A DNA stretch of 64,000 bases, taken from assembly GCA_035041965.1 (NCBI GenBank), contig JAPYMA010000529.1:62001-126000 (forward strand). Direction: 5' to 3'. The translations under genes and the position numbers were made by a program. The notes beneath the pieces were generated by a model that was given only the letters and a program-made list of their open reading frames with translations, made no database searches and was not told the DNA's origin. This stretch comes from Anisakis pegreffii. Taxonomy: Eukaryota; Nematoda; Chromadorea; Rhabditida; Anisakidae. Of the stretch, positions 1 to 12,200 are shown piece by piece (positions within the stretch are counted from its first letter, which is position 1; each line of letters starts with the position of its first letter).

Positions 1-1637
1 ATAGTTTTTTTTTGTTCCGAATTTGTTGACTAATCTTATGAGGTCACTTAGTGATGATCTATTCGATCATTTCCGCATTTGTTAACGAGCTATCGTTCAC
101 AACATCAACTCCACAGTTGTATAAATTCTTCATTTGCGTAAATGCATAACTGAATAATATTAACTTCTGGAATTATGTAACCACTTCGCCTAGGCAGATA
201 ACTGGGATATATTACAGTCTATCAGTAGTGTTGTTTGGAGAATATAACTACAGTTTTACGAATTTATTACGCAGCATATTGGCTACATCATCTGTAGGCA
301 CGGATCGATGACTGAAATAAAATAATTGTTTGCCTAAACAGCTCAATATGGCTGTTATCCAAAGCCCGCATAATTATCACATTCGATCACCTCAACTGTG
401 TAATATATTTCCGATCTTATTCGCCCGCCCAAAAAAGTTCTGATGATCACAACTAAGGACACTTCCATTTTGTTCATATGAAAACCGGAACGGAAACGAG
501 ATGTAGTTAATTCGAATGTGCTTCACATATATACATACATATATATGGAAATTAGGAGTTAGAGCAGATTTTCAATATGGGAGCTTAGAAATTGGATGTA
601 ATCAAAATGTGAAATGGGTGATTAGATGAATATGGGGCTCTGGTGCATTCAGTTTTTCAGTCACTTCAACGCGGAATATCATGAACAGAAATATCATAAT
701 CATCAAAATTTCATCGAGTTATGCATTTGAGTTCGCATTAGACATTAATTCAGTCAGTTAGTCGTCAGTCAGCAATCAGATGACGTTCCACTCAGCATCA
801 CTAATGCGTTCGCTTCTTTCGGATGTTGTATGGCATTTACGAGAAGTATACACACACACACATTATGTGATATAATGATGATAAAGTGAAAGTGACGAAC
901 AATTATTTATGTGATGCAAAAAAACTTAAACATTTTTCGTGAAGTTGATGGATATTTATTTTTAGCTATTAGCGTTACGATGGAGAGAGGATAATTTGAG
1001 CGAGAAAGAGTTCGGTTTTGCTGCTCTTATCCATATTGACTCATTAGATGAGATTTGATCAAGCACTGGATGACTCTCTGTTGCCACTCGGATCAAACTG
1101 AGTGTCATTCGAGCGCACAATGAAATTGTTTCTAGTTCAGATAACAATTAAATGACAAGTGAAAAGCGTTCAGAAAACTGCAAGTTCATTCAAGATGAGC
1201 TGAACAGCAACTATATTACGAACGAACATGAGGCTTCTAATTGAATATGCAAATGTAAAAAATGTTGTTGAACTGGCTGAAGCGATTTAATTATCGTATT
1301 CTTTACATGCTAGATGCTCGTAATAGGTTCGTGATGAAAAGACCTGATGCATCATTCATGAGTGCTGCTGATTCGACAATTTTTGAGAGAAGAACCTAGG
1401 CTGATCGTGACTGTCTCCATTTGAAATCCTATTATAATAATTGTTCGCTCTAGCCACTTGTTTGTAACACTTGCATTCAAACACTCAACAGTAAGAAAAG
1501 ATTAAAAACAAATGAAACATGCATATAGAATGTGATCATCAGGCAATGAAAATTTGAAATTTGATTTCTAAACAGTGGTTGATCAGAAACAGATCTTGAA
1601 AAGAAGAAGAACACAAACGAAGGAACACAATATAAAC

Positions 1638-2163
1638 CTGGAAGTCGATATTTATTGTAGCCAGTTCCGTTTAACAGTGCATCCATGATGGCCGTATCCG
1701 AAGTACAATTGCGCTTGTTGGACGACGGTTTCCGAAATGAATAGCCGCGAGTATCAGCGTTATCGTGAATGCTATTGTGACTGCGATCGTCAGGAGGATC
1801 GTTCCCGAAACCGTCATCAATAGTCTCATGCCACGGCAAATCCTCGACATCATGCTCATCGAATGACGATTGCTCATCACCATACTCGTAACTGTCATCA
1901 TCGTAAGCGCTCACCTCAGCGATGTAATAACACTGGATAAGAGCGAATAGCAGAATGGTGCTTATGTGAACAAATAATCTTGGCGTTGTTATTTGGGATT
2001 TTTTTGATGATTTTTGAAGCGCAACATGACAATTCCTTATTGTTCTTGTCGGATGAATATTGCGATGATCAAAACAAGCAATATTCTGATCAGAATGAGA
2101 TGCTGCTTCAAAACACATCGTTGGCGCATTTGCACTCATAATTGCCTCATCTATCAACAGCAC
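1638..2163 (-). CDS. Probable Cys-loop ligand-gated ion channel, N-terminal exon (partial)
   Basis: Open frame with a hydrophobic segment (LFVHISTILLFALIQCYYIA, then EVSA) that looks like a signal peptide. A strongly acidic Asp/Glu/Tyr linker follows, then AIMDALLNGTGYNKYRLPG. That last motif resembles the start of the extracellular domain of Cys-loop channels, where a LL..YN.R.RP pattern begins the mature fold. The exon ends at a donor after ...CTTCCAG (GTTTAT, intron starting at 1637). The remaining exons must lie at lower coordinates or outside the window; I could not find them in 1-1637. The start is unsettled: about 55 residues precede the signal peptide from Met 2139, so the true start may lie in an upstream exon or an acceptor inside this frame. 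Subtype and ligand cannot be told without the Cys-loop and M2 helix. Inference from one motif plus a leader. Confidence 0.5.
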
Positions 2164-2199
2164 ACAACTTAAATCAGACGATTACAAGCACTGAAACAT

Positions 2200-5100
2200 C
2201 AAACAAAATACAACTCGATGATGTTAGTTCGCAGTAATACATTCACTCCCCACTCGTCTGCTCAATTTACGTTACTTTACAAGTGAGGAGTGGCCACGCC
2301 CTGGCTGTCATGCAAATGCACTTATATTCCCTTTTATCCGCATTTAGCCGCATCTGCCCGTCACAGGCACATTTTCATACACCTACATCTAGCAATTCAA
2401 CTGTTCGGTTCACGATCCTGTTCGATAAAGTGCTCAGCATTCAAGATGCACCTTGTCTTCTTATGAGCTACTTCAGTGTTCTTATCAGACTGATCTGCGA
2501 AGATCAATTGCGGTTTTGTCGGATGTTTCCGTTCGAACTAGGAGAACATGCTCTTAGCATGAACGAATAAAGATGGAGAAACCTTGTAGAAACAGAATCT
2601 GCCCTGGTTCTCTGGGACTTTGATGAGTTTATGCAGCAGGATTTGGATCACACTTGGACCATGTTAGGCAGAACAGAAATTCGCAAAGTCAAATTTTACA
2701 GATAGAACAAAAATTTATCTGTCGAATCGACCGCATTGCATGATAAGCGATTTATGTGAAGCGTTCACAACAGGTCAAGCTTCACGTGACTTCTGCAAAT
2801 TGCACGGATCATATTCATGAGGAACGATAGCTCATACATGGATCCATTTGAGGGAATGACAGATTCGATTGCTCTTCAAAAAATTTTCGTTTCCCACATA
2901 ACTAATCTAGAAATTGTCACAGAGAATACATGAAACTAGAAACAGAATTTAAAGTTCAACAGCAGTGTGAGTTCAATAGCAAGAAGAGTGATCCCGATGA
3001 ATTAAAGGCAATTTCAAGTTAACGTTCAATCGCAATCACGGCAAATCTTTTTGAAATTCTTCTGTATGGTTTGATTACTGAACGATAATTTTGTGATATT
3101 TGAATGGTGAGCACTCCTGCAAAAGCAGTCTGCACAGAGTTCACACGAACCGTTCTGATGAAGTTTCCTCGAATGCTCTGCTCCCATTGTAAACTTCAAT
3201 ACATCCACAAGTTGTAACAGCATTCGAAATGTTTCATTCTGCAATGAATTTGAGATCAGCAAGCATGTTGTGTAGTAGAATACAGTTACTTCTGTGTGTA
3301 GCGAAGCAGATAAGAAACGTTGAAGAAGGTGAGGAGTGTGGCTACGTTATGTGTTCATTAATTGAACAGAGATATTGCAATGTCATAATGAATTTGCATC
3401 AATTAAGTACACTTGACATTTCATTCGCACATCTTCTGATGCATTTGAGAAGACATCTGACAGTTTGTGCTTAGAATACGACGTACACCCTCGAAACAGC
3501 TCTTCATTCGTGATGGAAAAAAAAACAGATTCTGTGATAGCCATCTCGAGAAGTTTGACTTATAACTCACTTTTGCTATAAGTCAGTCTAATTTATAAGT
3601 CGAACATGGTTTTGTTACGTTGATAAGTTTCAGCACATGACTGATTGATACAAAGAATGAACTAAAAAATTCCGTCAACATATTGTGCAGGATGCTAAGA
3701 CATCAAAGGCCTTCGTTAGGTTGCAGGCCTCGCTCACTGACCAAACCAATGCCTTCTGAATGAGAGCCATATTTGTACGTTAACTGAATCAATTCCATTC
3801 AAATGGAGGTGTTAGATGATGGATTAACAGTGGCTGAATTCTTACGGCTTGCTACAACCTCAACCCAGCAATTATCATTCCTCGCATAATCATATAGGAG
3901 AATTTTGCATTTTATCGCGTGTCGGAACGGTTACCCTTCGATATGAATTGAAAACGATTGCAACCATCCCGAGTGTATCACTCATAAGTCAGCACTAAAA
4001 ATAGTTCGAATGTTTGAATTACTCATAAACAGATAGATTTATTCGCTGATTTGTTTCATTCACTTAATTGCATCGATATTTCACCTCTAACAATAAGTTC
4101 AATCGGCTTCTTGTTATAAAGCCGCCATTTACAGCAGCAGGTCTCTAGGGCTGAACGACAATCTGTTAATCGGTTGATGTCTCCATTAGGGACTGATTAA
4201 GCCAGAATCATTGAGAGGCGAGTGCTGCTTCATGTTGCGTTGCAATGTTCATGGCTAAATACAGCTCCATCATCCTATTGCAATATATTGCCTCACCTTA
4301 TTCATAAAACTCATGATGAAATTATTATACATGTGTAAGCCATCAGTAGAGACGTTGTTTCATCCGCTTCAATCGTTTCTTTCTTTTTTTTTTCTACGAC
4401 AATGTCGACATTTTGCAGTGATTTACATGGAAACTGAAATTGTCTTCTTGGAACTTAAGTTCGTTCAGATGAACTTTATTGGTTTGATTATTAAAATACA
4501 CTATTCAAAAACAAAAACAATGAGGCAGTACGGCAAATATGCACAAACAAAATGAATTCTTTGAAATGAAGATGGATTGATTGAATATAATATGCACACA
4601 CACACATCGAAACAATATGTCATTTGATCGTTTTTGCCAAAAATGAACAACTCAATGTCTGACTGACAACTGCGCTATAATGCACACACACACACTCTTT
4701 CGATGAATATTAAATCATCAAGTTGAATTAAATCAAGCTCAGATGAAAACAGCACTTTTTAAATTCATAATTGGGCATCAAGTTATGAGAGCCTTATCAA
4801 ACTGTAAAGGTTGAAAGTACCGATGAACATACTGGTGACAGTTTGTTGCAGGAGGTCATCAGTGGAAACTGCTGCAAAGAGCAGCGCATTTTAGAACACA
4901 CAGAAACCATCGTAAATGGCGATGAATCTGATGAGAAGATTCGAAAATATTAATGGAACAGAAATTATCAAATAAACTTCGCATTTTTTCTAATCAATCC
5001 GCACAACTGAACGCATAAAATATTCAGAATTGTTCTCATTGAGCACGCGAATTGAATCACTAAGGGAATTGATCGGAAAATGAATTAATTTTCTGACACT

Positions 5101-5450
5101 TTCTTGGTCAAATGATGGAACAATAACGCAAGATTGACATTTCAGCGATTCGACACAGAGACAAATGATATGGAACTGGGAAATTTGCGATCAAACATAT
5201 TAAGATTACGCCACAGGCACAAGAAGAGGTTAACAACGGGTGAAAAATTGAGAATATTTCAGAGCGATTCTCGGGTTCGAGAACGACGGCATAATGCAAA
5301 TTGTTCGATGTAAACGAACTGATAATTGTTCAAGTTCCTTAGCCCTCATACAGGCATTATTAGTACAGTGTTGATCAATTGATATATTTTTGAAGTTCAT
5401 TGCCCGTTTTGTTGACATCGATAATCGAGGCAACACATTCGGCGCTTCAC
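2200..5450. other. Intergenic region between the channel exon and the Clc-like gene
   Basis: No frame with family motifs. Contains short (CA)n tracts near 4595 and 4682. This is upstream of the channel gene and downstream of the Clc-like gene, so it may hold their flanking regulatory DNA. Confidence 0.5.
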
Positions 5451-5453
5451 TCT

Positions 5454-8400
5454 TCAAGCACTCGTCACTCGATACGTATGCTCTCGGACGTACGGCTGTG
5501 GTGACGGTCTCATCGGGGGCACATTGTACTTCTCGAGCAACGGAGGACCACCAACCTCAGGTCGAAAATGTATTCCCGAGCTGAAGATAGGGGTAGATTG
5601 AGTTGGTGACCTGAAACAAGCCTCCCGGTGCTTGGGAAAAAAGAAACAGAAAGCGAAGCCTGGACAACATGCAAAGCACGGACAAAAAACAAAAATAAAC
5701 TCGAAGATCAGAGCTTTTCTGCAAAAATGCAAAAACTGCGTCATGTCAATTGACCTAGCACTGTGCTGAAGTAATCGACTAATTGTAAGTCTCTGCGAAA
5801 GTGCTGACTGCTTGCTCATTATAAATGGCAAATCGTATTTAAAGTGATCGATCGTTGATTTTGCTGTGAAAATGGAGGATACCATTCAAAATCTAATAAC
5901 GTGATAATTCCTCGCGATAATATAAGTGAATGGTGAGTGCAAAAATAAGCTTAACACCCGGAAAGAATGTGCCTGCAGGTTCAGTAACGAAACGTAGAGA
6001 GAAATTCAACGAAACATCTAACTATAAGTAAGTATTCCCCCGTCAATAGTGCCGTACATGTCAACACGCTTCGAGAATTTCGATGAAAAGAGTGTCGATT
6101 GACAATCCCGTGCGGATAATATGGTTGAAGTAAATAAGAGTGCTGTGAAAAATGTGGCACGTCATGGAGAGCAAAACAAAAGAAGTAAATGTGCATGAGC
6201 AGATTGCAATAGCGATAGCGAACTCCGACAAGAAACACTCACCTGGAACCTGAGTATTTATTTGTGAAGAAATTGTAGGTGGTCAAAAGAGCCAGCAAAA
6301 ATGCAAGCATCCAAGCCAACGTTCCGAATAGATGAAGGTAAAATGCATAGCCAATTTGTTGCTGAAAACCGACACACAGTTAATGAGCGTTCACATTAAT
6401 CTCCAGAGAATGTGAACCATCATAGGATCAAAAACTGGACTCTTTATAGGATGAATCCTGCACAGAGGCAGTTCCTTGGGCAATGTGATCTGTAGATCTG
6501 AATTCGACTTCAACATATTCTTTTGTTGAATATTCTCAAGAAGTCTCCAATGATAAAGATGCATCTTCAACATACGATGCACTCAGTCATGCATTACTTA
6601 TTTCGGTTGCATTCGTCGCTTGATCACTTGTGCTTCATTGAAGGCAATCTAGAGGCAACAGCTCAGACATTTGTGATAGGACGACTGTTTAGACTGTGAA
6701 GAAATGAGATACCAAATTATAGTATAAAGCATTTGTAATAAAACCTCAACGAGTACGTTTGCTTTGTAAAAGAAGCCAGGTTCGATGTTACTAAATCTCA
6801 CTATCCACATAAATCTCCGGAGCAATCCCAACATTTCTACAATGTCTAAAGTTTCTAGTTCATCTCTTCATTTGTTTCCTCGTTGTATTTGCATTTAAAT
6901 TGACGGCGTCAACATGCAATCGTATTTGTAAACATGAGAATATCAGCTTTCAGCTGGGTGTCCATTCCTTCAGGCATACTACGTTCATTCGGCAGGAAAT
7001 TCACGATTGATAGTTGATAGTCGAAGAAGGCCGTACGAAACATTAGCAGAGAGGGTTTCGGAGTGAAATTATATGGAATGTTTGTGACAGTCTAGGGACG
7101 TTCATCGGGGTCACATTTGAGAATGACGATCCTGATTACGAGCGGTGATTATGCGATTAAGTAGCTTTAGAATAGAACAGTGGTTCTCATGTTCGGATGC
7201 TTCATTACCCCTTTCGATGATCCGGCAGGCCGCCATTATCCCCAAAATACCCAAAAGGGGTAAATTGACTTTTTATGAGAACCATTGTCCCAGACCGTTG
7301 CGCTGCTTATTGTTGCATTCGAATATGATTGCATGAAAAGCTATTGTCTATGACACGCTCACACACTTCAAACTGATTTTGATGAATTCTCATTCTTTTC
7401 GGACGTGTTGTATTCGCTCTCATCGCTATCACATGCGAATACCGTTCTATTGATGAGTTTTTCTCATTCAATTCATCTCATTTGAATTCACCGTTCAAAT
7501 GAACTTCTCATTCTGTAGTATATACTATTTACTGGATACGTTGATGATTGTTGACAACCGAAATCAACAATACAACAATGGAATCGATTTGTTCAACAAC
7601 GTTCGACAGTTAAATGAACAATTATAGAGTGTATTTGATAGAATGAGAATTTGACTTTAATTATTCAGTGAAATGAATGAGAAATTAGCTAAAGAGAACA
7701 CTTTTGGTGATAAAAGCTATGAGAGCGATTGTAACAGTAAGGAAAAGAATGAAAACCCTATTGAAACTTACATACCCGAGTTAAAAAACGCTATCAATTC
7801 TATGATAACATAACAACTACAAGAAATATTGATATCCCGATCCCCTCCATTACCCCTTGACACCTCCAAATTACCCACAATGGGTACTTTCACCCTCTAA
7901 CAGAACCACAGGAATAGAAAGTTGAATCTGACTGCAGTGATGAAATTGCAGTGATTTCACTGAATGATCTCGATGAATACAAACCTCGTATGTGCCCACC
8001 ATGCCTTGGACGAAACGGTTGTCAACACGATTAGCAGCCAAAAAGAAAACGCCATCGGCAATCAGTGAGCAGAGCACTGAAATTTGAAACTTTAAGTTTA
8101 CTGAGTTTGCCGAATTCAGTTTTATCTTCTATGCGGCCATTTTGCAAAAACGTTATGGTCAAGAAGGTGATCAAACGGTAAATGACATAAACCGCTGTGA
8201 ACAGATCATCCCAATGACTTCATCGTCAAGAAAAGCAAATTCGGTTGAAAATCCAAAATAGAAATTTTACGACTTTCCAGCAGTTTTGCAGTAATTGCAT
8301 ATATGCTTAGCAAGAGTGAAATGAATCGCTGATATCAACAAAAATTCTTACGAGCGATAAAAAGTGAGATCGTGAACACGAAGGCTGCTGGTCGAAAGCA

Positions 8401-9297
8401 CGGTATACAAATACCTGTACAAAGCGCCACAAATGCAAGAAATTGCGAGAAGAGAATGAAGAAAAGAATCGCTTTTTGCCATGCTGAAAATGCTTTCCAC
8501 TTCAATGTGCACTCGTTGAAATGCATTATGAATTACTTGCTAATTGAATAACAACGGTGGGACAAAAGTCATCACTGAACAAATGAAACAATCTTATTAA
8601 TTCAATCACGACAACGCATTGAATGTAACTTCATGCGGCATAAATCGAAAATATAGTAAGGTATTAATAAGTTCATCTATGCTGATGTTGAATACAACGA
8701 TCAATGTTGATGATGAGATGAAAAGATGGAATCGCAAAAGTTTCCAGTTCAACAAACCATAAAATCGATGATGTTCAGATTCTCCAGCAGCGCCATCTTC
8801 ATCGATGTTATTCAAAGTTACTTCGATAACTTGCTCGGCACTATGATCAAACTTGTACATGCAGTGCAATGGCTCCTCATCGTAGAACTCACCAACTGCA
8901 ACAACGTGTTTCTCAGCACGAATACAGTCCCACCAGAGACCATGCTGAAATAACTCGCCGAATTCAATCTTCTGAACATTCGATATCCATTTGATGGAAA
9001 CTACATAAAGGTTTGATAAGATCTTGGAAGATAGTGAACAAAAAATGTTAACTTCATATTTCTGGTGTGAAATCCATCCTAATCGCTACCAGTGCTAAGT
9101 TGGTTTCACTTAATCATACGAATACAAATGAACACTCATCATTTGAACAAACTTGCCTGATGTTCAGCACGAAATTCCCGAATGTCCACCACTTGCCATG
9201 CAGGTGAAAACACACCAGAAATTGTCAATCCTAGCCCGATAAGGATGAAAATAATGCACAGCGCCAGAAGCGCCTTTTGCACGACTGTACTCGTCAT
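5454..9297 (-). CDS. Nematode Clc-like four-transmembrane protein (claudin/calcium-channel gamma-like)
   Basis: Exons: 9157-9297, 8758-8944, 8352-8483, 7985-8076, 6243-6361, 5454-5610 (828 nt, 275 aa, phases consistent). Exon 1 encodes TM1 (ALLALCIIFILIGLGLTISG) followed by VFSPAWQVVDIREFRAEHQ. Exon 2 continues HGLWWDC, the W..GLW..C first-loop signature of the claudin/PMP22/gamma-subunit superfamily, and an extracellular loop ending in an acidic patch. Exons 3 to 5 give TM2 to TM4 (AILFFILFSQFLAFVALCTG; FTISLFIALLCSLIADGVFF; LAWMLAFLLALLTTYNFF). Exon 6 is a Pro-rich cytoplasmic tail with VGGPPLLEKYNVPPMRPSPQ. The Clc-like family (Pfam Clc-like) is nematode-specific and includes NSY-4-type claudins that act at the plasma membrane. 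Intron 1 has a GC donor (CAG/GCAAGT). If the last intron is retained, translation stops two codons after SGS at 6239-6241. Intron 4 carries a hAT-like element. Confidence 0.85.
7178..7911 (+). mobile_element. Non-autonomous hAT-like element, copy A
   Basis: Starts CAGTGGTTCTCATGTTCGG and ends CAGAACCACAG, an imperfect terminal inverted repeat. It is flanked by a perfect 8-bp duplication, gaatagaa (7170-7177 and 7912-7919). The 8-bp target duplication and CAGTGG-type ends are typical of the hAT superfamily. The 734-bp interior has no transposase, only a short open frame from 7672 that is shared with the other copies. It sits in intron 4 of the Clc-like gene, about 65 bp from the exon 4 donor. 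It lacks a block present in copies C and D. Confidence 0.8.
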
Positions 9298-9299
9298 CC

Positions 9300-12200
9300 A
9301 AGCGCGATGACGACGGAGATTCAGAAGTGAGCAACCACCTTTGCTTGTCCTCTAAACGATACCAATTAGACGAGAATCAACTGTGAGTGATTTAATGCAA
9401 ATATCGTTTCCGTCTTCAGAGCAATGTTTTTCGCGGATCACGTACGTGCATAACAAACGAATGATACAACAAACGTCTTCTCATTGTAATAATATTAATA
9501 CCTTATGGGTTTATTTAATCAGCAAATCAAACAACTCATTACGAGTTTATGCCTCTCTGTTATTACCAATATCACTAATATCACATTCTTCCTTCCTTGG
9601 CATTCTTCTGGTTAATCAGCTAATAGTATTAATATTAAATTGAAAATATTGCAAACAGTCTCGGAAAATTGCAAATAATGAGGATTGAATACGAAAATTT
9701 CCAACCCTCTGAGACTAAGTGTTATCTGAGAATGAATGGTTAAATGACTGCAGGCATAATAGTCAAAACGAGGAAATGTTCAGCAGAACAGAGTGATTGA
9801 AGGAATGCATCGTAAGGTGTTGTGGTCGTAGCGGAAAGCCACTGACGAGTGTACTGCTATTCAAACAATGCAATCATGAAAATGGACACTATCAGAGTGC
9901 ATTTCACAATCAGTCTCGGAAATCATTTCGAGTGAAGACTTTCGTGAATCCTCATTATTCAGAACAATTTCAAAATGACAGTAAGATGAATTCGTTGAGG
10001 CTGATAAACGAATTCATCATTTAAGGCATTGGCCATGGACGCAAGACAATCAATTTCTTGTTTTGAACACGAAGATAGTTTCCTTGCAGGTGGACTGATC
10101 AATGTGGGAGAGTAGAACAAAGCAGTACATTCCGACAGATTTCTTATTCAGGATTTTGTAATCCATAATCAGTATTATTAACTGCAAATTAATAACGAAA
10201 TATTACGAATAAGAAGGCGTTTGAATTGTCTACGCAATAAGCTATATGGATCGGCGAATTCAAAACAAATTCGTATCGGATGGAAACATCTGGCACTAAC
10301 GGCTACAACTAAGCATTCACGCTTCCTAGTATAAGCGATTTAGATGATATTTTGATCGATGAAGTTAATTCATTTGGCGTTTCCGAATGAAGGGATTATG
10401 TCATTGAGTCATTGCTGTCGTCAAGGTAACGCAACTATGGGATTGTTCTTAGTGGGGAAACATGAATACTTGAGTGGCAGTAAATAACGACACATCAACA
10501 AGTGGACATTTTACAATGATGGAGCAGCAAAATTTCATTTGTTCGCTGATGGTTTTCATGTTGTACTGAGTATTTTGTACAGTTTGAGTACAACAGTTTC
10601 ATTCCAACTGAAAAGTACGATAATTGCGGACCATTGGATCGTCGTTGACAGACAAATTTGAGTACGCGGTTCCAGGAGCTTGTTTGCTTACAGCTGAATT
10701 CCTGAACATGAAAACCCGTAATCCAACTGTGCTCAATAACACAACATTAGATCAAATAGCAGATTCAATCTGCGATTGGATAATCGTATAAAATCGTATA
10801 AAATACATCATTTAGCGACTGCTATCTTCGTGCTAATCTCATTCACGCATGAAAAGTTACATTCATTTTTCCTCGAGAAAAGTCACCATAGAAATAGTCC
10901 ATGAATCGAACGGACTAGTGCTATTCGGTCAATTATTCAGCGTTAAATCAATATTATTCGCTTGAGCAACTCAGGAAAGCACTCAAAAACACGGGAAATA
11001 GTGAAGAATACGAGTGAAGAAGTGATGTGAATGACAGAAGAGTGGTTATAAAAATTCATTTTGAAGACGAAGTCAAATCGAAAATACCGGTTTCTTATCG
11101 ATACACATAGATGGATGGATGATATTCATTCGTAGTAACAACAATAACAACAACAATACCGACGAAAGCGACAACGATGAAACCAAATAAACAAATGCAT
11201 TCAACCTGACGCCTTCTTTACTATTAAGATGCTCATCGTAACTATTAAGTGTGATGGACTCATTGAAATCTCATTATTGAAATTATTGCTTGCTCAACGT
11301 CAATTACCCGTCGTCGTTCATTCTAACATCATCGAACTGCATGTGGTGATCATTTAGATTTATTAAGATGAGCAAACGGTCTGATTGGGAGCACGTGGGA
11401 AAGTTGATCCGAAAAGATCATCAAGGTATTTGATATCGCTGAAATACGCTAAATTGAACTTCAAGTTTCTGAGAAGATGAAATTGTTCATAGTCACATCG
11501 CGAGGATTACGTTCACTTATGATTTTACGACAAATAACATTGCTGTGTAATTCACTGCGATGATGACGATGAGATTCGATGGCTGTTGAAATTCGAAAAC
11601 AAATTTCATTTTGATGCGAACAAGAGAATTCCTCATCAATTTTGCACTTTCACCAAATGAACGCTGTTGGAAAACAATCTTTGTTAGATTGTCTTCAATG
11701 ATTTACTTGCTTGCTCACAGTCAATGGAATTGCAAGCAGTCAATTGGCAATACCATTATGATAATAAAAATCCAATGGAATGAATCACCCAAATCGAATT
11801 CTTCGACGGGTTTTACACGTTAATGCAGGCAGTTCAAAGAAAAGCAAAAATACATCGAACTCGTTCTCAGTTGAACATTTATATCTAGCAGATCAGACTA
11901 GATTTCGTTGAATATGAATACCGAATGATATGCGGCAAGTATGGATGATTTCGTTGATGAATACAAGAAGATTTGTTATTGTCACGAATATCATAACAGT
12001 ACTAGTGCTGGTGACGGTGCTGTTGTTTGACCGGGCAGATTTCAAATTCTAAATCTATTAAAATAGGACGATTACGCATAATCATCACACTTGCTGAAGG
12101 CTGCTGGTTCATTCCATTATCTCAATGTGTATCGTACTTATCTCATTCATCGCAATATCCGTGCACCTAACTGTGCGATCTCTATCAATATTATGCGCGT

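Noticed and set aside
1671..1901. 76-codon minus frame
   Set aside because: Alternative frame of the channel N-terminal exon; the other frame carries the family motif and a donor.
5270..5290. tRNA B box (GGGTTCGAGAAC)
   Set aside because: No A box or cloverleaf around it.
5230..5457. Minus-strand frame just below the last Clc-like exon
   Set aside because: Follows the stop of the confirmed exon, no acceptor or motif; likely 3' flank.
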